From NCBI GenBank assembly GCA_015066865.1, contig SVNQ01000004.1, positions 1 to 64,000 on the forward strand: a DNA stretch of 64,000 bases. The letters are read 5' to 3'. Of the stretch, positions 53,697 to 62,070 are shown one piece after another. The DNA is from Ruminococcus sp. Lineage in GTDB: Bacteria; Bacillota; Clostridia; Oscillospirales; Ruminococcaceae. Below the pieces are notes generated by a model. The model saw only the letters and a list, made by a program, of their open reading frames with translations, had not been told where the DNA came from and ran no database searches. Every line of letters starts with the position of its first letter. Position 1 is the first letter of the stretch. The position numbers and the translations under genes are program-made.

Positions 53697-53726
53697 ACTC
53701 ATTTCTCCTTTTGGGTTTTTATTTGT

Positions 53727-55934
53727 TTAAGACTGTTCGCTCAGATACAGGGACACTCTCGACTGGATCATATCCGCTGCCGTTTCCACGGTGCAATCCC
53801 CTGCAAAGAGCATTTCCGTTTCCTCCATCAGGATATTGTAAATGATACGGTCATGGTAATAGCTCGTTTTGATGCCCTTGATGTACGCCATCAGCTCCGC
53901 TATTTCCTCCTGCGTAGCTGCGCCCACATTCACCTCTGTACCGTTGAAATAGGCAGTTGCCATTGTCTGTTTTGTCGCAAGCTCCATTTTGTTTTCCAGT
54001 GTGGGCAGATGAATTGGCATGCCTGAAAGCTTTTTCTGATAGTCCTCTGAAAGCAGATGCTTCATGAAATCCCAGACAGCCGCCTGCTGCTTGGACTGTG
54101 CGTTCACGGACAGGGTGAAGTCTGTGGAGAAAATACCGCCGTTTCCGTCATCAGTGTTCATCGGATAACCAATCAGCGTGAACTTCTCATCGGCAAATGT
54201 GGTGCGTGCAAGTGCATGGTAGTCTATGGGATCGTTGAAACTCGTATTGCACAGCAATACCTTGTCATCCCGATAACAAAGCTCCGTCAGATTACTTTGG
54301 TAACCATCGGGCAGGGACGCAAACAGCTCCAGCATGGCCTTAAATTCGGGGGTGTTGAAATAGCACTCCGCTTTGTCACGGTTAATATATGTATTTTGCA
54401 TGCCGTGGAAATAGTTCGAGACTGTGATGTCCCTGTGATACACATTATAAACTTCCATGCCCTCGGGGAGCGTTTCGGCAAGCTCTTTCAGTTCAGAGGG
54501 GGTGATACCCTGTTTCTCTCCCACGTGCGCTGTCTTGGCAGCGCTTGTCAGGACGTAAAAATCCACACCGAGCCGCAAAAGCGCATCGCCGCTTTGGTAT
54601 GCTTCAAAGTAATTCGGGAGGTAATCATCCTTGTTGAAGCTTTCATCCTTTTCCATGATGTCGTACCAGTCCTCGAACAAACCCTTGTTTGCAAGGCTTT
54701 CAAAATTCAGGTTATCGGCGCAGATCATGTCGGCGATCACGCCCGAAAGCATATCCTCCTTGAATTTCTCCATGCCGCCGCTGGTGTTGTCATAGGGGAT
54801 CTCATTATATTCCGCATAGTCCTTGATGAAAATGCGGTAATCCGTGCTTGCACGGTTATAGTCCACAACCGCCTGCTCAAGCGACCAGCTCAGATCAAGT
54901 GTTGCAAGCGTAATGAGCTGAATATTCTCGATTTCCTCAGCAGTTCGCTTGCTGAGCAGCCACAGCTCATCCTGATTGTCACCGGTAAAAGGATATGCCA
55001 GAAACTGCCCGTTCTCCAGCGCCTCGCAGACGTAGATGCCGTTGCAGAAATCGGAATTTATCCAGCTGATAACTTCTTCGGATGTATTCTCCTTCACGCC
55101 CCAGAGCATTTCATCATCATAGTAGCAAAAATCATAGCCATTCGTTCCCGTGCATACGCCACGCAGATACTCTGCATAAATGGGTGCCTGAATCTCCTCA
55201 TAGCTCTTTCCCCTTGCATCCAGACGGATCATCTTATAGATATTCCCCGAAGCATCGCTCCCCTGCAGGCAGGCACAAGCCGTGCCATCGGCTGCCGTGA
55301 ACAGGGACTGCACATTCAGTTCCGTGGGAATACGAATGCTGCCATATTTCTGAAATTCGCTGTCATAGGCATCGAGCACGCTATTGCCGTTGATGTCCTG
55401 AAAACTGATGAACCAGTTGCCGTCACTGTCCACAGTGACACGATTGTTCGTAATATTCTCTTCATTCGCTACGCTTTCGGGGATCTCTATTGTTTCCAGA
55501 TACTTCATATCCGCATCGTAGATCTCTACGAAACGCATCATATCCGTGGGTTTCCAGTTGGAACCCACCCTGTAGTCATTAATGATCACGCCGATCCTGT
55601 CATCGGGCAGTGTGACGATCGCATCGGGTCTTACCTGCCGTCCTGCACCGTCTTTCTGATAGGCAAGCTCCAGTTCCTTTGCTTCTCCTGTATTGGCATC
55701 ATATTGATAAATCAGAGTGCTGTTCTGGGAATTGTCATAAGTCTGATAAAACACGCTGTTGCCGAAGGAACACAGGGGAAAGCCCTCCTCCCCCACAAGA
55801 ACCTGTTCGGAACGGTAGGATTTGGTCAGGTCAACCTCCAGTGTTGCGCCCGTTTTTTCCTTCTGACAGCCCGTGAACAGGGGCAGTACCATCACAACGG
55901 CAAGTGAGATCGCAGCGAGTTTCATGTTATTCAT
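53727..55934 (-). CDS. Propeller/solute-binding fusion lipoprotein (array member)
   Basis: 735 residues. Lipobox FTGC (Cys 23), propeller-like region (about 40-340), binding domain (about 343-735) beginning LITLATLDLSWSLEQAVVDY with MLSGVIADMICADNLNFESL. ATG 55934 is preferred because AAAGG lies 9 bp upstream; an ATG three codons earlier overlaps that site. It is the first gene after the terminator at 55963-55998, so it probably heads the second transcript of the array. I did not find a clear promoter for it. Confidence 0.82.
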   Translation of the reverse strand: MNNMKLAAISLAVVMVLPLFTGCQKEKTGATLEVDLTKSYRSEQVLVGEEGFPLCSFGNSVFYQTYDNSQNSTLIYQYDANTGEAKELELAYQKDGAGRQVRPDAIVTLPDDRIGVIINDYRVGSNWKPTDMMRFVEIYDADMKYLETIEIPESVANEENITNNRVTVDSDGNWFISFQDINGNSVLDAYDSEFQKYGSIRIPTELNVQSLFTAADGTACACLQGSDASGNIYKMIRLDARGKSYEEIQAPIYAEYLRGVCTGTNGYDFCYYDDEMLWGVKENTSEEVISWINSDFCNGIYVCEALENGQFLAYPFTGDNQDELWLLSKRTAEEIENIQLITLATLDLSWSLEQAVVDYNRASTDYRIFIKDYAEYNEIPYDNTSGGMEKFKEDMLSGVIADMICADNLNFESLANKGLFEDWYDIMEKDESFNKDDYLPNYFEAYQSGDALLRLGVDFYVLTSAAKTAHVGEKQGITPSELKELAETLPEGMEVYNVYHRDITVSNYFHGMQNTYINRDKAECYFNTPEFKAMLELFASLPDGYQSNLTELCYRDDKVLLCNTSFNDPIDYHALARTTFADEKFTLIGYPMNTDDGNGGIFSTDFTLSVNAQSKQQAAVWDFMKHLLSEDYQKKLSGMPIHLPTLENKMELATKQTMATAYFNGTEVNVGAATQEEIAELMAYIKGIKTSYYHDRIIYNILMEETEMLFAGDCTVETAADMIQSRVSLYLSEQS

Positions 55935-55962
55935 AAAAATCATCCTTTCTAATCGTCATCAT

Positions 55963-55998
55963 AAAAAATGAGTACAGAAATTTACATCTCTGTACTCA
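55963..55998 (-). terminator. Terminator splitting the lipoprotein array
   Basis: TGAGTACAGA pairs with TCTGTACTCA (55969-55978 with 55989-55998) and on the minus strand is followed by a T6 run. It lies about 110 bp past the stop of the 56109 gene. Confidence 0.8.
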
Positions 55999-56108
55999 AT
56001 ACACATCAGAAGGAAGAATCCTGACACTTTTTATAAAACAAATTGCAACTTCGTTACAATGTACAATTACGCAAAGCTAAACTTGTAGAACATGCCAAAC
56101 TCTGATTT

Positions 56109-58331
56109 TCAGCTTTGCTCACTCAGATAAATCGAAGCTCTCGACTGGATGGTTTCCGCCGCCTTTTGAGCAGTCTGATCGCCCGCAAAATACATCCCTG
56201 CCTCCTCGTATACAATGTTGTATACTGTACTGTCATAGCGGCTGTTATTGCGTACCGTTTCAATATACGCAAGCAGCGTGTCCATTTCTTCCTGCGTGAT
56301 CGCTCCGAGTCTGAGCGTTTCTTCACCAAGAGGGAACAGCCATTCCTTCTCCTGCATCGCAGAATCCATCTGCTTTTGCAGACTGCTGCGCCGCACGGGA
56401 AGTGTGAAATACAGGGTATCCTGATACTCCTGCGACAGGAGGAATTTGAAAAAGTCCCAGATTTCCTCCTTGTACTGCGACTGCGAGGACATGGCAAGGG
56501 GTGTATTGGAAACAAATGCTGCGCCGCTGCCGCCGTTTACGGCAGGCTTTCCGAGAAGCGTGATCGCCTCTCCCCCGAAAACGCCATCCTGCACCAGATG
56601 CAGATCGTAGACGGTACGCAGTGCACGGGTATGGAGCAGCGCTGCATCCTCCCGATAGGCAAGTTCCTCATAGGGATAGCGAATCTGTGACTGCATTTCC
56701 TTTTTGGATGGATAGCTGCCGCAAAGCTCCAACATCTGTACAAATTCGGGGGTATCAAAGCGGCAGCTACTCTTTTCCTCATCAATAAAGCAGGCAAGCT
56801 GTTCCGTGACGAGACTGCGCAGTGCCTCCTCCCGACAGATATTCGGGAACATATCCATTCCCCCGGGCAGACTCTCTGCAAGCTGCGCATATTCTTCAAA
56901 ACTCAGCCCCTGCCTGTCCCCCAGATATTTCTTCTTGCCAATGGCTGTGCTGATGCAGAAATCTGGGCTGATGTGCAAAAGCTTGCCGCCGTATTCCATG
57001 GAAGCAAAATAATTCATGTAATACGCATTCATATCAAATTCCTCATCCTGTTCCATAAAGGGATAGAGATCCTCAAACAGCCCCTTGTTTGCAAAGCCTG
57101 CAAATGGGAGATCGTCGGTGCAGATGATGTCGGCAACCTTGTTTTCCACCATATCCCGTTTGAATTTCTCCAATCCCTGCTCCCATCCACCGTCCTCATT
57201 GTATTTGCTATAGTTCTCGATTACAATACGGATATCCGATCTTTGGCGGTTAAATAGCGAAACGGCTCTTTCCAGACTGCGGTTTTCGTGAATCGTTGCA
57301 AGGGAAATGATCTCCAGAGCCTTCAGCTCCTCCTGCGTTTTTTTACGCAGAATCCATGCGCTCACCATGCTTGTTCCGGAATCATATTCCGTCAGAAAGC
57401 ATCTGCCATCGGGCAGGGCATTGACACCGACAGCTGCCGAAAAGTCGGAATTCACCCAGTCAATGAGTTTTTCACAGACTTCGTTCTCTGCATCCACACC
57501 GTATGCGCCCTTCTCGTCCTGCACCAGAAATTCATACGCACCGTAGCCGCTGCCGATCTGCGCAGGCGCTGACGGCATTCCCTCGGGCTGCATGCGTGTA
57601 TAGTTCCATGTGGACTGGTTAATTCTTGCAACCGCCTCACTGCCGCCTGTGTTGTAATACGCATAGATCTCGCCGTCGTTTCCGATGATGAGCGAGTGGA
57701 TCCATGTGCCGATCGAATCCACGCTGCCGATCTTCCCGAAATTCTCATCCAGTACCACAATCGCTGACTGCGCATCTGCTGTACGGAGTGCAAAATTGCC
57801 TTTTCCATCCCTGAGTATCACCGTGGCTGTCACATCGCTTCCGATGGATGCGGTAAAATCCCGTTCCCCCGTCCTATTCCAGCTTTCATCATAAAGATGC
57901 AGGCTGTAGGCATATTCCCCATCGCTCACGGTATTGCGCAGGGCAATCGCATAACCCTGCTGCATCTGCATCACGCCGATGGGCTTTTGCTGTTCGGGGT
58001 ATGTCAGCTCTATCAGCACGCCGCCGCTTTCTGCATCAAAAACAGTGAGCGTATTTTGCATATCCTCGGTAAAGCTGACAACCGCCGCAAGATTTCCCAG
58101 CATGTACGTTTCCGCAAGGTGATGCATCCCCGCAAGCACCTGCTCGGATGCATAGGCGTGCGAGAGGGTAACGGTCAGACTGCTGCTCTTTTCGGAGTCA
58201 TTCTGCACGCTTGGCTCCGTGACAGCAGGTTCTCTCGTGGTTGGTACCGGCTGGCGGCAGGATGTGAGAAATACCGCTGCCAGCACAGCTGCAATGGCAA
58301 GGGACACATGTTTCAGAATATTCCTTATCAT
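56109..58331 (-). CDS. Propeller/solute-binding fusion lipoprotein (diverged array member)
   Basis: 740 residues. Lipobox LTSC (Cys 25), then a Thr/Pro-rich stretch, a propeller-like region, and a binding domain beginning IISLATIHENRSLERAVSLF with KVADIICTDDLPFAGFANKG. It ends QSRASIYLSEQS. The sequence is more diverged than the copies on either side. AAGGAGAT precedes ATG 58331. The binding-only gene lies 11 bp upstream, so they are co-transcribed. Confidence 0.82.
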   Translation of the reverse strand: MIRNILKHVSLAIAAVLAAVFLTSCRQPVPTTREPAVTEPSVQNDSEKSSSLTVTLSHAYASEQVLAGMHHLAETYMLGNLAAVVSFTEDMQNTLTVFDAESGGVLIELTYPEQQKPIGVMQMQQGYAIALRNTVSDGEYAYSLHLYDESWNRTGERDFTASIGSDVTATVILRDGKGNFALRTADAQSAIVVLDENFGKIGSVDSIGTWIHSLIIGNDGEIYAYYNTGGSEAVARINQSTWNYTRMQPEGMPSAPAQIGSGYGAYEFLVQDEKGAYGVDAENEVCEKLIDWVNSDFSAAVGVNALPDGRCFLTEYDSGTSMVSAWILRKKTQEELKALEIISLATIHENRSLERAVSLFNRQRSDIRIVIENYSKYNEDGGWEQGLEKFKRDMVENKVADIICTDDLPFAGFANKGLFEDLYPFMEQDEEFDMNAYYMNYFASMEYGGKLLHISPDFCISTAIGKKKYLGDRQGLSFEEYAQLAESLPGGMDMFPNICREEALRSLVTEQLACFIDEEKSSCRFDTPEFVQMLELCGSYPSKKEMQSQIRYPYEELAYREDAALLHTRALRTVYDLHLVQDGVFGGEAITLLGKPAVNGGSGAAFVSNTPLAMSSQSQYKEEIWDFFKFLLSQEYQDTLYFTLPVRRSSLQKQMDSAMQEKEWLFPLGEETLRLGAITQEEMDTLLAYIETVRNNSRYDSTVYNIVYEEAGMYFAGDQTAQKAAETIQSRASIYLSEQS

Positions 58332-58342
58332 AATTTATCTCC

Positions 58343-59722
58343 TTATGATCTTTCGGCGATGTAAATTGATGCACGGCTCTGAATCATATCAGCACATTGC
58401 TGTGCGGTGCAGCTGCCGTGAAACAGTCGGTCGATCTCCTCGTTCACGATGTTTTCAAGATCATCATCAATCAAATCATTCATGGTATCAATGCTTTCGA
58501 TATAGGCGCAGAGCCTATCATATTCTGCCTGCGTCATATTCCCATGGGAATACTGTTCTTCCTCCGGACGGTTCAGCTCCTCCTGTGCAAGGCGTTCAAA
58601 AGCAATACGATTGACCGGAAATCCCACATGCCTGTTGTATTTGTTGTACATGTCGCAGCAGAAATCCTCGTCCATGAGCATTCGGATAAACTCCCATGCA
58701 CCATCCTGAATTTCCTGTGGTGCGTCCGCACAGATGGCATAGCGATAATAATTCGTATTCAGAAATGCGCCGTTTCCTTCCTCTGTCGGATACCCGATCA
58801 AGGTATAATCTTCTCCGCTGTCACTGCCGACCGCTCTATGGTATGTTTCAAAACCATCCAACATCAAAGATCTGACAAAATTGGGATTTCTTGAATCCGC
58901 TTCTACCGCTTCATATATTACCTTGAAGGAATTGCAGAATTCCAGCATTTCCACAAATTCGGGGGAATCAAAGGAACATGTGCCGTTGCTGTAATCAAGG
59001 AAAGCCCCCAGATTACTGCGCAGTATCTCCCAGTACACGCCATACTTTGTTGTCTGGTGATTGAACGTTGCATGATCCGGCATGGCATTCCAGCGTGCCT
59101 TCAGCTCTGCAAATGTCCAGCCCTCTTTCTCTCCGACATACTCCGTTTTTCCTATCATACCTTCGATCCAGTAGAATGTCGGCAGATAACAGAGCTTTCC
59201 GTCCGTTTCGCACAGCTCCAGCACATGGGTATCCAGCGTATCACGATTGATCTCTGCATCCCCATCCAAATAGGGATACAGGTCGATGAATGCACCCTTT
59301 TCCTTCAAGATATCAAATTTTCCCTCATCACCAAAAGCTGTATCGGGGACGATATGCACCGTATCCCCTTTCAGAATATCCATCTGCAATTCGAAATCCG
59401 CTTTTGACCACCCACCGGGCAGTAATGCGCCGTCACTGGTATAACTATCCGCATCATCATATTCGTCATAGTCCACATATTCGATTTTGTAACCGTTGTC
59501 CGCTTCATTGAATGTACGGACAGCGTTGGTGATTTCCTGATTCAGGCTTGTATGCATCGCCATTTTTATGACGATCTCCTCCCTCGGCGATTCTGTTTCG
59601 GAAATCTCCTCTGTGCCGACAGGATCGCTTGGGGCAGTATCCTCCTGTACAGCAGTTCTGCCGCATCCGGCACAAAGGAACAGGACGGAAAGGGAAAGCG
59701 CCAGATATTTCCTTATTTTCAT
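58343..59722 (-). CDS. Solute-binding-only lipoprotein of the array
   Basis: 459 residues, about 280 shorter than its neighbours because the propeller is missing. Lipobox CAGC (Cys 20), then the binding domain almost at once: MAMHTSLNQEITNAVRTFNE, MDILKGDTVHIVPDTAFGDE, KEKGAFIDLYPYLDGDAEIN, ending QSRASIYIAERS. The length is near that of classical family 1 binding proteins. ATG 59722 has GGAG 8 bp upstream; a longer frame overlaps the previous gene. No transporter genes are near. Confidence 0.85.
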   Translation of the reverse strand: MKIRKYLALSLSVLFLCAGCGRTAVQEDTAPSDPVGTEEISETESPREEIVIKMAMHTSLNQEITNAVRTFNEADNGYKIEYVDYDEYDDADSYTSDGALLPGGWSKADFELQMDILKGDTVHIVPDTAFGDEGKFDILKEKGAFIDLYPYLDGDAEINRDTLDTHVLELCETDGKLCYLPTFYWIEGMIGKTEYVGEKEGWTFAELKARWNAMPDHATFNHQTTKYGVYWEILRSNLGAFLDYSNGTCSFDSPEFVEMLEFCNSFKVIYEAVEADSRNPNFVRSLMLDGFETYHRAVGSDSGEDYTLIGYPTEEGNGAFLNTNYYRYAICADAPQEIQDGAWEFIRMLMDEDFCCDMYNKYNRHVGFPVNRIAFERLAQEELNRPEEEQYSHGNMTQAEYDRLCAYIESIDTMNDLIDDDLENIVNEEIDRLFHGSCTAQQCADMIQSRASIYIAERS

Positions 59723-59735
59723 AACATCAACTCCA

Positions 59736-62048
59736 TTAAGACTGCTCACTCAAATAAATACTAACACGGCTTTGCATCATTTTCGCCGCCTGTTCTGCGG
59801 TCTGGTCACCTGCAAGGAACATTTCCGCTTCCTCGGTCAGAATCTGTGTCACGATGGGGTCGGAGTAGAATGCCGTGTCGATTTGATAGATATACTCGGA
59901 AAGCGTTTCCATGCTTTCAGGTGTTGCAGCACCGATGTTCACGTTTTTGCCGTCAAAAATTGTTGTCGCCATAAACTGCTTTGTACCGAGCGTCAGTTTC
60001 TCATCGAGAACCCCCTTGTGGATGGGCAGGGAGGCATTCAGCTTCTTCTGGTATTTCTCCGAGAGCAGATATTTCATGAAATCCCAGACTGCGTCCTTTT
60101 CCTCCGACTGCGCATTGACACAGAGTGTAAAATCACTCTGGAACACGCCGCCGTTGCCTTCCTTCGCCGTCGGATAGCCGATGAACGTAACGGGCGTATC
60201 ACGGAACACCGTGCGTGTCGCTGCATAGTAGTCGATGGGTTGGCTGATGGTCATAAAATTCACAAGCAAACGGTCTTCCTGATACGCCATTGCATCCTGC
60301 AGCGGCGGCTGCTCGCCGATGTAGGAAAATTGCCAAATACCGCTGTATCCGTCCGCAGAATAGGTCTTGATCAGTTCCAGAAGCTTTACAAAATCAGGCG
60401 TGTTGAAATAACACTGCGCCTTGTCACGGTCGATGAAACTGCTCTGTGCAGCGGAAAACCAAAATTCCATTGCAAGGTCACGGTTGTAGAAATAGAACGG
60501 TTCCATCCCGTCAGACAGCTCCAGCATTTCCGTGAGGGTACGTCCCTGTGTTTCTCCCACATGCTCCGTTTTTGCAAGGGCTGTGCGGACATGGAAGGAA
60601 ACACCGAGCTTCTGGAGTTTTCCTTGATACTCCATGCTCTTGAAATAGTTTTCCAGATAATCACTGCGGTCAAATTCTTCGTCCGCATCCATCAGGTCGT
60701 ACCAGTCCGCAAAGAGTCCCTTGCTTGAAAGGCTCTCAAAATTCAGCCCGTCCGTACAGACTACATCCGCAACGATTCCATTCAGCAGATCCTCACGCAG
60801 CTTTGCATGCGCAAGCGTCTGATCTTCGGTGGTGTTGTAGCTTGCATAGTCCTCCAGAATAATGCGCACGCCGGTTTCCTGCTTGTTATAGGCAATCACG
60901 ATCTCCTCAAGCGTGTCGTACATCCCGACTGTAGAAAGGGTGATGAGCTGCGTCCCCGCATAGTCCTCCGGTGTACGCTGTCTTGCCAGATAACAGGCAC
61001 TTTCAAAGGTGGAGCCGCTGTATGTGAGCGTCTGAATGTAGAAATCACCGTTTTCAAAGGGGGCGTAAAACCACACACTGCCGACCGGAATATCGGAATT
61101 GATAAAGCTCATCACACAGGTGGTGGTATCGCCCTTCATACCGTAGATACCGTAGTCATCGGAGTAGTAGAAATCATATCCATTTGTGCCTGCACGGAAA
61201 TATGTTGCACTGTTACCTCGGGGGCTGATGGATTTCGGAATCTCCGTGCAGGTTCTTGCCTTTGCATCAAGGCGATAAACCTTGTAATAGTCGTTGCTTC
61301 CGTTATTCTTGTCATATTTGACAAATTCTGCGTAAACTTCGCCATGCCCACCCTGAAACAGACCTGTCAGCTGCATCGTGGTCGGGTAGGCGATGTCCCC
61401 GTAACGGCTGAAATCCTTGTCAAAACATTCGATCATCTGGATCTGTCTTTCCGCATCCCATTGCAGAAAATAGTAGTTACCGTTACTATCCACGCTGAAA
61501 TTACCGCTGTGCAGGAACAGCTCCTTTGCGGCTGCTTCGGGAATTTCAATGGTTTCGGCGTAATTGAGGTTCTCGTCATAGATCTCAATACAGCGGTATT
61601 TCGCCTTGTAGTTGTAATTTCCCATATCCTCGGTAATCATGCAGATCACACCGATCCTACCGTCGGGCATTGCCTTGGTGAAAAGTGTTGCGGTATCATT
61701 TGCCGCCTTTTCCTGCATGCATTTCGGGGTAAGCTTCCCTGTTTTGCCATTTTCAGCATTGTACCAGAACAGGTATGTGCCTTTAATGATTTCCTCCTGT
61801 TCCTCACGGAACATGATATTCCCGACAGTGGTAAATCCTCGTTCCCTGAACGGCACATCGGAAATCTCCTCCAGACGATAGGAATTGTAGAGGATATCCC
61901 CCACAATTTTCCCATCCTCGTCAATAATGATTTCGTCCGTTCTTTTGGTTTCGTCGGTATTGCTATTCAGTTCGCCCTGCTTGCCGCATCCGGTGAGGGC
62001 AATTATCATTGCAGCAGAAACTGCAATTGCGGTAAGTTTTCGTTTCAT
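59736..62048 (-). CDS. Propeller/solute-binding fusion lipoprotein (array member)
   Basis: 770 residues, the longest complete member. Lipobox LTGC (Cys 21). The propeller part includes GTNGYDFYYSDDYGIYGMKG, and the binding domain starts LITLSTVGMYDTLEEIVIAY with LLNGIVADVVCTDGLNFESL. It ends MQSRVSIYLSEQS. ATG 62048 is chosen because AGGGAG would be too close to the ATG two codons earlier. The gap to the upstream array gene is 22 bp. Confidence 0.82.
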   Translation of the reverse strand: MKRKLTAIAVSAAMIIALTGCGKQGELNSNTDETKRTDEIIIDEDGKIVGDILYNSYRLEEISDVPFRERGFTTVGNIMFREEQEEIIKGTYLFWYNAENGKTGKLTPKCMQEKAANDTATLFTKAMPDGRIGVICMITEDMGNYNYKAKYRCIEIYDENLNYAETIEIPEAAAKELFLHSGNFSVDSNGNYYFLQWDAERQIQMIECFDKDFSRYGDIAYPTTMQLTGLFQGGHGEVYAEFVKYDKNNGSNDYYKVYRLDAKARTCTEIPKSISPRGNSATYFRAGTNGYDFYYSDDYGIYGMKGDTTTCVMSFINSDIPVGSVWFYAPFENGDFYIQTLTYSGSTFESACYLARQRTPEDYAGTQLITLSTVGMYDTLEEIVIAYNKQETGVRIILEDYASYNTTEDQTLAHAKLREDLLNGIVADVVCTDGLNFESLSSKGLFADWYDLMDADEEFDRSDYLENYFKSMEYQGKLQKLGVSFHVRTALAKTEHVGETQGRTLTEMLELSDGMEPFYFYNRDLAMEFWFSAAQSSFIDRDKAQCYFNTPDFVKLLELIKTYSADGYSGIWQFSYIGEQPPLQDAMAYQEDRLLVNFMTISQPIDYYAATRTVFRDTPVTFIGYPTAKEGNGGVFQSDFTLCVNAQSEEKDAVWDFMKYLLSEKYQKKLNASLPIHKGVLDEKLTLGTKQFMATTIFDGKNVNIGAATPESMETLSEYIYQIDTAFYSDPIVTQILTEEAEMFLAGDQTAEQAAKMMQSRVSIYLSEQS

Positions 62049-62070
62049 ACGCATTTCTCCCTTTGTTTAT

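Noticed and set aside
54057..55907. 616-codon open frame on the plus strand opposite an array lipoprotein gene
   Set aside because: It is the mirror of the minus-strand gene with no ribosome binding site, domain or signal. Similar long shadows occur opposite other genes (13830-15050, 12648-13688, 60807-62177).
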